Source: Citrus sinensis
Taxonomy: Eukaryota; Streptophyta; Magnoliopsida; Sapindales; Rutaceae
DNA: 64,000 bases
Reading direction: 5' to 3'
Assembly (NCBI RefSeq): GCF_022201045.2
Contig: NC_068560.1
Span: forward strand, 36,047,001 to 36,111,000
Part shown: piece after piece, positions 1 to 21,311 of the stretch
How the letters are laid out: every line of letters starts with the position of its first letter
How positions within the stretch are numbered: the first letter of the stretch is position 1
Position numbers and translations under genes: made by a program
The notes under the pieces: model-generated
What the model was told of the DNA's origin: nothing
What the model saw: only the letters and a program-made list of their open reading frames with translations
Database searches by the model: none

Positions 1-3000
1 AGGCTACACCAAATTTCTTGCAATAATTATATCATCTAATATGAGCCTGAACCTTAGGTACTCGACAGATTGCTCGCCACTGCATTCAAGGACAACATGA
101 ATATTCCTAAATAATTTCGACATGGGTTTATTGCTCACAATTGCTTTTCAATGTGAGTATGTTTTAATATTTTACTTCTTTAAAATATAAATTTCAATAA
201 TAATTCACAGTGATTATTTAGTAAAATAAAAAATAAAAAATATTTTAACTTTAATCATATATATTTTAAGGCAATTGCAGTAATTATACCAAGATTTTCT
301 AAAAGAGTTTAACGGGATGTGGATGAAAAAGAAAAGTAGTTTGTGTCATTGTTCTACGAGTTAGATAGTTACGTGATAAAAATTAATATTTCAGTAATTG
401 TATTTCATCATAAATTGAGTAGTTGGTTGATAATTACCTAAATAAATAAATATTTTTTGGACTACTCTAACATTTAACAATTTGTGCATTAATTAAATCA
501 TACTATTTTTCCCAACAAAAAATTGTTGACTTTATATATACACTGTTCTGTCGTTAATAAACGATCTTATCACATATTCCACATTAATGGAATCAGCATC
601 TATAGTATGAGCTTATTGAGGTAATAAGCCTGAAATAACTAATATTAGGAGGCTTATGACTTCAATAGAGATGATGAAAAATTCTCAATGAACCCTTGGG
701 TACCACGCAATCGGCAATTGGATGTAAATTGTGTGTCACAAATATGTAAATGTTGTATATTATATACAGATCAATATCAAATGTTGAGAGACGTGGTTGC
801 TGTGTATTGGTATAGGTTGGGGGACTTAGCATAAGATTTATACGTATCCAACCCAAAATGATAGCTTTTTAGGTGGAGTGACTTACCTCTTTATAAACTT
901 GAGTATCTCTCCTTCACTTTCCAATGTGGGACGTAATTCAACAATTTCCCCCAGATGAAACCACCGTTGGACTCCGGTCTTTTCGCCCGACACACCTGAA
1001 TTGTTCCACCACCACATTCCGACTAATATGGTTTAACTCTTATATCATTTGTTGGAGGAACTTAGCATAATATTTTTAAGTATCTAATGCAAAAAACTAG
1101 TTTTTTAGGTAGAGTGATATACCTCCTTATAAACCTAAATATTTTTCTTTTATTAATTAATGTGGGACACAACTCAACAGTATATATATATCTCAACCTT
1201 TTTAATATTTCTCCATAGAGTTTATGTCTTTGACATATAAACATTTTTTTTCCTCGACCGGCCTTTGAGTTCATCAAATTATTCTTTCTTAATTTATTTA
1301 ATCACGTAACTAACATTCATTAAGCATAGGAAGGCAAATAACCAATAATATAAATAGGAGCAAAGATTATTAAAAGCTTAGCAAAGTTAATAAGAGTAGA
1401 GAATCTTAGTTCAAAGTAAAGAGCTAGTCAATCACTTCAATAAATTTGCAATGTTGTGATTAATTGGTTTAATAAAGCCCTTCTATCATTTGCTAGACTG
1501 AAAAAAATTACCAACATTGTCTATGAGGACTGTGATTATGATACGATATTGTACTTTGAGACCATAAGGAAACATGAAAGACCTCTATTGATCTCAGGCC
1601 CATTTGGAATTGTTTTTAGAAAGTTCAAAACTGATTTTGAAAAGGTAAAAATTAATTTTGGTGTTTTAAAATTTTTTAAAAATTACTTTTAGCAAAATCG
1701 CCTTATCTTACAGTAAATTTTAAAAAACAGAATTAGAGTGGCTTTTTAAAATCTTATCTTGAGAATCATTTTTATATTTAATGTAATTTTATAAATATCC
1801 TCATATATATTATAAAAATTTAAAATTATCCTTATTAATTAGAAAATAAAATTATTAACTTTAAAAAAATTATTATTATTGTTAATTAGATTGAGGTAAC
1901 AAAATAAAAAATAAAATTAATAATACAAAATGTTTATTTTAGTTATCAATTATTATACTTACACGATAAAAAATATTATATATATGTTTTAAATAAATTT
2001 TATTTAACATTATCACTAATTCATTTTTTAGGTTATCACAATAGTTTAATAGTAAGATTTAATAAATACATATAACTGTTTTTAAAACTCATAACACTTT
2101 TAAAAATATATTTTATTAAATATTTAATAAATTATTTTTACAACACAATTAACAATAATTATCTTTAAAACTACAGCATCGCCAAACTAATCTTACTGTC
2201 CCAGATTTGAGATCAAACTGACAATCGAACTGGCATATAATTGTGCCAGTTTCCTATGGTATAATAAAAAAAAAAACACGAAGACGTCTGTCCCAAAAAT
2301 TTTGTAACGTAATCTCCCAGAGCCGCAGTGGCGCATGGGAGCACCATCCCATGCTGCCAGTTTCCTTATTTGGCATTGTCTCTGACATTCTCTACCATCT
2401 GATTTTGAATCACACGATAAGCAATCATCTCAACGGTAGAAGATGAAGATATCTAAGCAGTTATGATACACCAAGTACTCGACAATCAAAGCTCACAACT
2501 TTTCAGCCACTCATTTGGCCAGTGTTGGCCCATACGGGCGCACAGCACACCACAGTTGGGTACCCTGGATGGGAAGCAAAGAATATTCAAGTTGGATTAG
2601 TTAATCTTTATCAAATTTTGACCCTTAGATTATCTGACAAATTTATTGCCTTTATCATTGCAGAGAAATCTACGGTCCAGATCATAATAGAAAGGTCATT
2701 CTTCAAACACATGACTATAACTCCAAATGAAGAAAAGACACATAATGATTATTGAATGGTCGTTTCGTTGGCAGTGGATGCACATGAGAGATGCTAGCGC
2801 CGCGGCCCCACAGTTAAGAGCTACGTGTCTTCCAGTAACTTCTACAGGTGTCCCTAGTGTTACCTTCTGGCTCGGCTCTATTTAATTAGTTTTTCTTAAA
2901 ACCAAGAATTATAAGCGCGATTATTATTATATTGTTTAGTCTTGATTTTAATAATAATATTCCTCAGATATTTAGCGAAAGGAAAATAAAATAAAGAATG

Positions 3001-3057
3001 AAGTGCTTAATTTGGTAACAGCTGGTCCTGCGGCCTCCAAAGTCTCAACACGTTTCA
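1..3057. other. Intergenic, AT-rich; no supported gene
   Basis: No convincing coding region is visible upstream of the UROS gene. The longest open frame (1456-1692) would begin at a GTG, matches no family I recognise and sits in AT-rich DNA. The stretch holds a diverged direct repeat near 815-960 and 1052-1186 (separate entry). About 1700-2170 is very AT-rich. The last few hundred bases before 3058 should contain the UROS promoter and 5' UTR, but no clear TATA box is visible. Confidence 0.6.
815..1186. repeat. Diverged direct repeat (two ~140-bp copies)
   Basis: Two segments share the same ordered words: a GG(G/A)GGAACTTAGCATAA-like start, then TTTTTTAGGT(G/A)GAGTGA, then TACCTC(C/T)TTATAAAC, then AATGTGGGAC and AACTCAACA-like words. 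The first copy spans roughly 815-940 and the second roughly 1052-1186, in the same orientation. The order and spacing are preserved while many single bases differ, so this looks like an old duplication or two copies of one repeat family rather than a recent tandem event. Confidence 0.6.
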
Positions 3058-6000
3058 ATGGCACAAGTCTCTCTCTTCTCTCTCTTCTCTCTCTCCTCTC
3101 CATTTCCAGCTTCCGCTGTTTCTTCTCGTCTGCGACTAAACAGGCCACTCCCATTTCAGTTCAGCAGAATTCAAGCTTCTTCTGATGCAACATCTGCTTC
3201 TGCTTCCAATTCAAATCCGAAGGTCGTGGTCACCAGAGAACGCGGCAAAAACGGCAAGCTCATCAAGGCTCTGGTACGCGTTCTATTTTCTCGTACTCCA
3301 TTCAATTTTGTCGTTTCTTCAGCTATCTCATTTTATAATTTGATACATTGTCGTCATTTTCTATTTCTCGAAACTGTTCGAGCACAGAAGGTTTCGGTAT
3401 CAATTTTCGTAGCTTTGGATTTAAGCGCTCAAGAATATTCTAGTTTTAGATGTTTTCAGGATTTTTTTTCCTTTCTGTAGTGCGCATTTTCGAATATGAA
3501 TTGAGGATTCATTTCTAGCATGAGGTGTTTGATCAAATGCTGAAATGAATGTAGCATATATCATTGCTTTTGTTCTTTTTTTTTTTTGTCTTTTTTTTTT
3601 TGGTTTAATAATATAACGTGGAAAATCTGTGAAAATAAAGAATCACTGAATATATATTTCAGATGGTGAAACTTTCAAGAAAGTATATGTTGTAGTCAAT
3701 GTGGAGAAATATAAAAATGTAAATAAATCTTGAGACTTTTTTGATAATTTTAATGTCTGTTAACATTTTTCTTTCTGCAGAAGAAACGAGTGTAAGTGTG
3801 ATTGGCTACTGAACTTAGTAGCTCTACTTTGAATGGCATGCATTTTTTACGTCGAATACTATCACTGAACAAAATTGGAGTCACCAGTGACATAAATGAA
3901 AACGTGATTGTTTATAAGATCTCAGGAAATCAATTGCTAATATAGAGCATTACGTGTTTCAACTATTTTTTGCACTTCTCCAGTGTCATTAACAAGCTTC
4001 ACGTGCTCTTAGTCCTTTTTGCCTCTAATGAAAACCAAAAAATAAATAAAAGATTTGTTTTCCAGTTGTCATCATCAATTTTTCTCTGCAGCTTGGAAGA
4101 GTACAAAGTAAATGGAGAGCTGTTAGAAGCTCAGTCACTTCCATTCTAATGCATATCTTTAAAATTTCACATCACGGTTGCTTGATGTCTTTAATCAGTT
4201 AACTATTTATAGCTTCTGTTGTCTTGGGCTCCACGCTAGCTATAATGTTGCTTGTGCAAATACTTGGTACCAAACTGTGTCATGTGGTGCTTGCATGGTA
4301 TATTCATCATACTAACCGAGGGCAAAGATTTTTTCCTTGTTTTGCACTTAGGATGAACAGAAAATTGATTTTCTGTTTCTGAGAGCAGGCTAAACATCGG
4401 ATTGACTGTTTGGAACTCCCCCTGATTCAGCATGCACAGGGGCCTGATACGGATAGGCTTTCTTCTGTATTAAATGGTAAGTTCTTTCCTCACCCCCCCT
4501 GTTAAAAAAGAGATGACTGATCTAGTTTTTCACTGGTCCTGAATATGGAATGATCTCAATACATGTGGCAGTGATTCCTACACAGGAAAAAATTCCTATA
4601 TGTTTTGAGGTTCGCTCTCTTTTATGCCCCATGCTCTTCATGAGCTTGGTTCTGGCAAAGCAAATGTTCTGCATTGTAAATTTTATTTATTTATTTTTTT
4701 GAAAGTATTTCTGCATGGTAAAACCACTTTTTCCATCTGAAGCAACTGAAGTCTTTGTTTGTTTAACATTATGCCAAAGTCAAGACTCATATGAGTTATT
4801 TCACTTTTCTTTTTTTCTTACTATATATTTCTGTTTGCAGCAGATACTATATTTGACTGGATTATCATAACTTCTCCTGAAGCTGGTTCTGTGTTTCTAG
4901 AGGCATGGAAGTAAGGATTAGAAACTACTAGCAAGGCGCTATCCTACTTTCTATATATTAATTCCTTTTCTGCACTTTGCTGCAGAGATGATTTAGTCTA
5001 TTTTTGGCTTTTTCTTTTCAACCAGTTCTATTTTGTGACTTAAAATTTTGTATGGATACTGTTTATCCTAGGATGTTCATATTTTTGTCTACTTCCTTTC
5101 ACTGCTTCTGCTGTAGTTTTGGATGAGTTGATCCAATTTTTATGGACCTTTAGATTTATGTTCTCAAAGTATCTTTTATTATCAAAATTAGTTTTATTTT
5201 TATTATTGTCTAGTTATTATCCTAAATTTGTTTGTTATCTGCTTAGTTTTTGGAAGGCTTGAACAAGCACTACCTACAATTCCTTTCATAGAGCAATGCT
5301 CATATCCTGATGTATTTTGTTTCTTCATAAACTGGGGTGCATTGGCAGGCACCTTGGTTTTTTACGTTTAGTTCTTTTTTCACTTTCTATTTTTTCTAAT
5401 TTCCATAATTAATTATTTTTATCCCCTGAATTCTGGTCCTTAGGGAAGCTGGAACCCCGAATGTTAGGATTGGTGTTGTGGGCGCTGGCACAGCAAGCAT
5501 TTTTGAGGAAGTAATTCAATCTTCAAAGTGTTCACTGGATGTGGCCTTTTCGCCATCAAAAGGTATTCTTTCATGTTTATAAGTGCAAGAATGCTATATA
5601 TCTGGACTTCTTTGTTGCCTGTTATGCATCATTGTATTCTAGGAGACTCAAGTAAAGTCAGAATCTTGCATTCATTTCAGATAGGAATCTCTTCCCATTG
5701 TTTTGTAGTACTAACAATAATATAAAACAAAAATTATGAAATTCTACATGAAGCAAATGGTCAACTCTCCAGCATAAATCTTGTTGCTTTGCGTGTATGT
5801 TTTACATTAATGAAATTGAAGATTTAAACTCTAGATAGCAGATATATTGTATTTGGGCCTTGTGTCGATACTTCTCCAGTTTTCCCACGTCTTTTTGTGG
5901 ATATGCTTGGCTCTGAGGAAAACATACTTCAATGCTAATATAATATTTCAACATTCTCTCCTTGAAAAGTATCTTGGTAAATGACATATGAGTGGTCAAC

Positions 6001-8784
6001 ATCACTGACATGGTTGTATTATTTGTTATTTTACAGTCATAGATTCTGATGTTTCTTGGTAAATGATTGTAGATTGCCACTTTTTGGTTTCTAAAAGCAT
6101 CTGTGCTGATTTCAAATTTTTTTCGTAACTTATTCTGCATTGCAGCAACAGGGAAAATTTTGGCTTCGGAGCTTCCAAAGAATGGAAAAAAAAAATGCAC
6201 TGTGTTGTATCCTGCTTCTGCAAAAGCTAGCAATGAGATTGGTATGTTAAAAGCTTCTGGTTTTATGCTTTCCTTTTTCTGATTTGCTTTCTCTCTCTAT
6301 TTCTTTTTCCTCTTCTGGCAGTCGATTGTTTCATGTTTGCTATATCTGTGAGTAAATGTTCATCAATCCACTTTAATCTGACTGGTTTCTGCAGCCCAAA
6401 TTGCTTTTAATCTTTTCCTATTACTGTGGTTACAAGCTGGAGTTTGTTCAGTTTGTGAACTGCTGGAATCTGGAGTTTAATTTATAATTGGATCCTTTTT
6501 CTTCTAGTTATATTTGAACTTAGATGTACGGTTTTTCGATCCTCTAAAACTTCTAGAACTTTTGACTCTGAGAGCATCAGTAGTTTGTGATCCACATCAT
6601 GCAATGGTTTCCACTTTATAGTATAGATAATTTTTGCCAATGTGTAAGTTTGCCGTATAATATTTTTTGTAACTTTCTAACACTGAGCTTTCTTCATTTC
6701 TGATGTTCTGATAGATTTTTAAGGCCCAAATTGTACAATATAATACCTGAATATGTCGTAAGGTAGCAGTTGATTTCATGATTGGGTTCAATGTGAAAGA
6801 ATGTAGATGTAATATTGAATGCCTATTTGTCATTTATGTTTCAGAGGAAGGTCTGTCCAATCGTGGATTTGAGGTTGTGAGGCTGAATACATACACTACG
6901 GTAAGTGTTTCAATGCTGGCATTGTGACCTGTGAGTGCAGTTCTTCAATATTGATTGTACAGGCATTGTTTCCTGTTTGTGTTTGGAATGGTTGTTTGAG
7001 ACACAGCTATTTATTTTTGTGTTGTATTCCTTCATACAATCCAAGGAATCATGGTTCACCGGTCAAGGTACACTATTTGTTGTTATATTATGTCTTGTCT
7101 GGAATGGTTGTTTGGTAACTTTGTAATGTATTGTTGGTTATTGTCTCCTGCTTTGGCATGAGAGCTCTATAATCAGGAAAAGTAACTCTTTTACTATATT
7201 TTCTTGCATATTTGATGATCAATATATGTGTGTGTGTGTGTGTGTGTGTCCTAGGACTCTACTTAGCTACCAGTGGCTGATTTGATGCGGCCATGAGGTT
7301 GGCTGCTTGCTTTGTCTCCCATCAGTTATTGAATCGGCTATACAGATAATTCGACTGTAAGAAGCTTGTTTATACACCAAAGAGCTCATGGTTTCACTTG
7401 TTCATGTGGTGCTGGGGTTATGGCGTTCCTGTCATGGTTTGTGTGTATGTTGGCCATAGTTAATCCTGCAGCAAAAGCCATCACAAATTCACAGTAGTTG
7501 CTATCTCAGCCTTATGTTTCTCAAGTCCTTGCCCTGTTCTCATATTTGAAAATTATATGTTTACCTATCCTGGCTGGTTATGAAGTGTTTGTTCTATGGT
7601 AGCTTAATTCAGAAGACCTAAAAATCTATTTAAATAGGTATTTGACATCACTAATTGAATGATTTACGTCATTTAGCCCATGATTTCTCATAATTTCTTT
7701 CAGGAACCCGTTCATCATGTTGACCAAACAGTTCTCAAGCAAGCACTTTCTATCCCTGTGGTGGCTGTTGCTTCACCATCTGCAGTTCGGTAAGTAGCTA
7801 GTTGCTAGCAGCGGTCCTACCATAGTCATTAAAAGCTTTATATTCATTCACAAGGAAACTCATGAACTGAACTTACTTCCCTGGCACCCAATTAAGAATT
7901 GTGGGAACGCTCCAAATTTTTGGTTGTTCCCATTTGGGATCCTTAAATGACCGATGTTTCATGATTTGATAATTCTCTTCCAAATACTTTTCCTTTGCAA
8001 TAGTAATTATTTCTTTTACTTAGTTACACTTCCCTGCTGCAGCAGTTCCTGGGTCAATCTTATTTCAGACACAGAGCAGTGGAGCAATTCTGTTGCCTGC
8101 ATTGGTGAGACTACTGCTTCGGCAGCAAAAAGATTAGGCCTGAAAAATGTTTACTACCCAACTCACCCTGGTCTTGAAGGGTAACCCTCGGTCTCATTTA
8201 GCATTTTTTGAAGCTTCTGCTTTATGCTGATGGCCCTCTTATATACCGTATGGTTGATTAGGATAAGAGATGGAAGTTATCTGGGAAAGAAATTTGATTT
8301 TGTGTGAATATTAGTAATTGGGATAAGAGATGGAAGCTATCTGAGAAAGAAATTTGATTTTGTGCGAATATTAGTATATAAATTGGAAATATTTCTTTTT
8401 CAAATGAAAAAGTGATTACGTACTTAATTTCAAAACTCAAAATATCATAGACATAAGCTTTGCTGTGCTGAATGGAAGCTATAAGTTGCACTTATTTCAA
8501 CTTAAATTCAATATAGTAAATCCTGGTTTAAAGCAAAAGGATGCTCCTAGGAGCACTAATACATTTACATATTTAAGTATGATTCTTGCGAACATAAGGT
8601 TTCATCACCCACGGCTGGCAAAACCTGAATTCTATTGGAGAGTGATGAATTAGCCCAAATTACCAGAGTCAAATTGGTAGATGGGTGCCCTTTTTTTTTT
8701 TTTTAATTTCTTGTTTTATAATTTTTTGGTGGCAGCTGGGTAGATAGCATACTTGAAGCCTTGAGAGAACATGGTCACTTCTAG
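3058..8784 (+). CDS. UROS: Uroporphyrinogen-III synthase, chloroplastic (9 exons)
   Basis: Cyclises hydroxymethylbilane to uroporphyrinogen III, the branch precursor of heme, siroheme and chlorophyll, in plastids. Exons: 3058-3273, 4389-4476, 4841-4910, 5444-5562, 6146-6241, 6845-6900, 7704-7789, 8043-8180, 8736-8784. They sum to 918 nt (305 aa) with continuous phase. Residues 1 to about 55 are Ser/Phe/Leu/Arg-rich and acid-poor, as in a transit peptide. The mature enzyme starts near [16 protein letters not shown] and carries the plant HemD hallmarks [47 protein letters not shown] and [20 protein letters not shown]. Exon 5 contains ten consecutive A (Lys-Lys-Lys). Exons 3 and 8 start at tandem CAGCAG acceptors, so 303-305 aa isoforms are possible. 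Family assignment is secure; exon ends are inferred from consensus and frame. Confidence 0.93.
7227..7248. repeat. (TG)11 microsatellite in UROS intron 6
   Basis: Eleven uninterrupted TG units lie in the intron between the exons ending at 6900 and starting at 7704. Confidence 0.9.
8261..8378. repeat. Two tandem ~60-bp copies in the last UROS intron
   Basis: The word GGATAAGAGATGGAAG begins at 8261 and again at 8321. The following bases (TATCTG.GAAAGAAATTTG, then TTTTGTG.GAATATTAGTA) repeat with only a few mismatches, giving two head-to-tail units with a 60-bp period. They lie between exon 8 (ends 8180) and exon 9 (starts 8736) and probably have no coding role. Confidence 0.9.
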
Positions 8785-10023
8785 ATGTTTCAAGTTATTC
8801 AGGTAATTCTTTGAGAAAACGTTTTCCACTGGTAAGTTTGGTAAAACCATTGTCTTAAAATAAGAAAGCATTTCCTACCATTGTGGATTATTGAGTCATT
8901 CATACCTTTTTAGTTTTCTCACAGGCTGTGACTGATAATGAGCAAAACGCTGCAAGATTGAAGCAGCTCTCCAAATAAAATGAGTTTTGGACGAGTTGCA
9001 TCATCATCCTGAGAGCCTGTCAAGCTGTAGAAGAGAAAGGTGCCAAGATGGTTCATATTCCTGACCGATTGTATCTTGTTGGCAAAGCTTTCTCTTGACG
9101 TTAGTGAAGAGACCATTCATATGATTTTGTGGAGAAAGAGGCTTCTCAACTTGTATATGCATTTTTCTCGTATTTGTATACCTGATTTATCATCAGTACG
9201 TAACCCATTGATACTCAACTTCTTGAAATGCTAACCAGTGGTATATTTTGTTGTATAGCTGTGATTAATTTCTCCATACATTTTAAGCTTGTAATTGAAG
9301 CTCATTTCATCTGACATGTTTATGCTTAATGTGTTTAAATTTTACTGTTGCAGAATGAGAGATCTCATGATTTGATGGGGTTTATGCCTGTGGATGTACT
9401 CAACGTGTGCTATGTAGTCTTTTTTTTTTTTTTTTTTTTTTTTGGGATAGAGCTTTATGATCACTTATATGGCCGGTTATCGTAAAACTTGCATTGAAGA
9501 CTATTGGGTTTCTGCATTATGAGTTCCTTTACTCTCTTTTGTCCGGCCGTCTGTCCCTCTACAACACCCCTTCTCTTCAATTATTGTATTTAGTAATAAG
9601 AACTTCCTTGAGTGTTATGTCCGTTGTGACTTGTCAACACTGGGAAGTGGACTGGTTGTGTTGCCAATTGCAGTAAGTTAACTTTGGTTACGTTGATAAG
9701 GCAAAAAATTGATATGCAGATGTTTTGAAAATTCTCTCAGCATAAGATTCTTTCATTTTATCCCCCTTTATTTCCTTTTTCCACTTGCTTCGCTTGCATC
9801 TTGGTGCAAATCACAAGATACCTTCTAGCATTTTGGAACAAAAGACTGAAAATAGCAACGCTGTATTCTAATGATAATTCATTTATTCTGGTTACTATTA
9901 TTTAGGACATACAAGTATAATAGCATCGGAACTCTTCGTGCTCAGAATGCATAATGGAACTGAAATTTCAAATTGTGAAATAACTAATATGTCAAGCTGG
10001 GATAACAGTTTTCGATGTCTTTC
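8785..10023. other. UROS 3' flank to SCPL 3' end
   Basis: The region between the + strand UROS stop and the - strand carboxypeptidase stop must hold both 3' UTRs and polyadenylation sites (convergent genes). It contains a run of over 20 T at about 9419-9443. Open frames here are short and show no recognisable family; I support no gene. Confidence 0.55.
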
Positions 10024-18437
<8,414 letters not shown>

Positions 18438-18442
18438 GCGGG

Positions 18443-18485
<43 letters not shown>

Positions 18486-18510
18486 GCGTGTTCGATCCAC
18501 GCTCACCGCA
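18438..18510 (+). tRNA. trnF(GAA): tRNA-Phe (anticodon GAA)
   Basis: A complete 73-nt cloverleaf. The acceptor stem GCGGGGA pairs with TCACCGC through a G-T pair, followed by discriminator A. The anticodon GAA is at 18471-18473 in the loop ACTGAAGAT. The A box (TAGCTCAGTTGG) and B box (GTTCGATCC, 18490-18498) are intact and there is no intron or encoded CCA, as expected for a nuclear tRNA. The sequence looks identical to the conserved plant nuclear tRNA-Phe. A CAACA-type upstream motif lies within ten bases of the 5' end. Confidence 0.97.
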
Positions 18511-18516
18511 ATTATA

Positions 18517-18531
18517 TTTTCGCGTTTTTTT
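18517..18531 (+). terminator. RNA polymerase III terminator of tRNA-Phe
   Basis: A TTTT run (18517-18520) six bases after the tRNA, followed by a seven-T run (18525-18531), gives a primary and a back-up pol III stop. Confidence 0.85.
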
Positions 18532-21276
18532 CCCACAGTTTCGAAAAACAAATGGGCCAAGCTAAGTTATGGGCATACGGCCCAATTTTCGTAATCCAAA
18601 AAAATTAAAACACATTCTGCTACTATACAAGAGCAAGACATTGAAGTCCTTGATAGCTACACATAATTGAAAGAAGGAATTTCCATTTCCTCGAGCAGCT
18701 AAAATTAAAAATTTTATTGCCTTTTTGGTATGACTTATTTAATGACCATAAAATACTTATTTGATTTTATAAGTTCTTATCATAATTTTAGTTGTTCTTC
18801 AAGTAAGTGACTAACAAAGCAAACTATAATCAAAAGAACAATTTAATTGCTCTTACAGATGTGACAAGCAAAATGCATCCAACGCTGGATTGAAAGTGAA
18901 ATAACGCCAAGAATGGTGATTTTCTTCTTATGCTTAAAATGGAAATATTAAAATTAAAATTGAAATTGCAGAAGATTTGAGCATTAGCTTAGCTAAGATA
19001 AGAGCTAACAGATTAACTAGATACCGGGGACCAATTCAATAGAAAGAGCTGGCACAAAAAGATTTATAATAATAAGGTGACAAGTAAGCGACAATGACTC
19101 GTCTATGTACAAACCCACCCAAGTTTTTCTCTTTGTTTCCATGTGTGGCCCTTGTCTCATTACAGTATACGAATGCCTCCGCTACCACTCTCTCAGTAAA
19201 TTGTAACCCTATTCCTATTTCCTAATTCCGTGGCGGCTTAAGATCGAACGGCAAGTGTGGCCTTGCGGTGGTAACTGTGAATGAAGCACCCATATTAAAG
19301 TGGGTTGATGCCTTTTCTGTGACTAGAAAAGTGAAAACAAATAAATCCTACGAGGAACATGGCCCCGGGTGGCAATATTTTCCAGCTGGTATCCTACTGA
19401 TTTTATTACCCACCAAGTGAACATTGTACCAGTTTTTTTTTTTTTTTTTGCTTTATCTTAATTGATTGAACAGGTGTTGCTTTCCATAATGGAGATTTGT
19501 GAATTGTAGAGGGGTGAATTGTAGAGGGTCCCTTCAGATCTTATTGCAAGGAGAGGAGGATGAGAGGCAAAGGTTAGACAGTGAACAGTGATTAACTTTT
19601 AACAGCTCGGGGGACCAAAACCCCCAAAGTGGCTTTGAGTTGAGTTGAGAGCTGCCACAATATGTAAAAAGAGACACCTAACCTTTTAGCATGTAGCTGC
19701 TTTTCCACTTTTAATATTTTTTTCATCGATTATCATCAGGATTCAGGAGTGGCACAGATCCAAAGTTATTATTCTATTTTCATTTCCGGAAACCCATGGC
19801 CGTGGATGGATATAATATCAATAGGACCACCTAAAGGCTAAAGCCAACCCAATATTCTAGAAACAGTGGTGCACATTGCTTCAGTAACAATCTCTTTGAA
19901 AGAAAGATAATTCACTGTAATTGTTGCTCAAGCATATGCAAATAAACAGCATCACTGAAACCAAAAAGCAAAAAGAGCAAAGCTGAAAAGAAGAAAAGAG
20001 AAGCTTTAGTGAAAGAGGCTATAAGGGTACAGTTATCATAGCGCGCAGTGGCATGACAAATCAGTCCCCACACTGGAAAAAAACTTTAATTAAAAGCTTA
20101 TTGTAAAATTACAAGAACCTTTCAACTTTTTGGGAGAATCCATAACATGTATGGGTAACATCTGTTTGTGCAAGAAAAATGAAGAAATGGGCCGAGGGTT
20201 ATTATTTACTTTTGAGGAATCCGTAGCACACAATCGTCACATCTCTTACTATTGAGTTACAGCAGCTCTAGAGCAATTGGGAATTTCATTTTTTTTTTCT
20301 TTTTTGGTGAAGAGTCACATACTTACGCCTTATTGATTCTTTTATTGGACCTACCCACCCAACATTGAACTTTCTCTCTCATTTTCACAAAATACTATGA
20401 GCACATTTAATTTACCCCAATCGGAAATTCAATCATGAGTCCTAGTAATCGAAATGTTAACGAGTGACACAGTGCTTTTCTTGTTAGTGGGCATGAAAAT
20501 ATGGAAAGTTGACGTTGGTTATTCGCAGGCGTAGGCCCAAATGTCTTGTTTTTTTTTTTTTTCTGGTGGAAATTAAATGGCCGTGCTTGGTGAAAGAGTG
20601 GTATATGAACTCAAGGGACCAAATGGCTCTTAGTTCTTATATGAAACCTCCCCTAAATTTCAACCATAGCTTGGAAATCAAATCTATCGTCTTCACCACT
20701 TGGTTGCCACCTTGACAGGGACATATAAACTTAAAATGACAACATAAATTTTGCGTTATTAATTTCATGTAATTTAATAATATAAAAAAGTTGATGAGTT
20801 TACAAGTGTAATTACTGGTTACCAAATTCTTAGTTATCTTTATTTTATAAAGCATGGCAAGAATAGGAAACAAACTCTTCTCTATTCTGACTACGCATAC
20901 GAGCAGGGTCAAACCACATATCTAAACAAACTCTATGCCCTTACACGATTGTGGGATCGAACCTCATGTGCCATGTCTCTTAGTACTTCAATTATTTCAC
21001 ACACAATGACACAATGTAATGTTCACATTTGACATTCCAAATAATATCTTTTCAGGAAGGGGAAAAAAAAAAGAACATTCTAAATAATTTACCAAAGTTT
21101 TTTTTTTTAAATCTTATGTGATTTGTCATGCTTCTTGTAGATGGTCGAATTCTATGGCAATAAAATTTTCATAATATATATATATATATATATATTAGTA
21201 GTTTTCTGGTCAGGTATTTTAAAATCCGAAAAAGCTTTAAAACCGCCCGCACTTTAAAATTTTGGACTAGAACATT

Positions 21277-21311
<35 letters not shown>

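Noticed and set aside
1456-1692. 78-aa open frame near the left edge
   Set aside because: Begins with GTG, lies in AT-rich DNA, has no recognisable domain, no promoter and no splice partners.
20935-20985. Isolated B-box-like GGTTCGATCCCAC on the minus strand
   Set aside because: No A box at the right distance and no tRNA fold.
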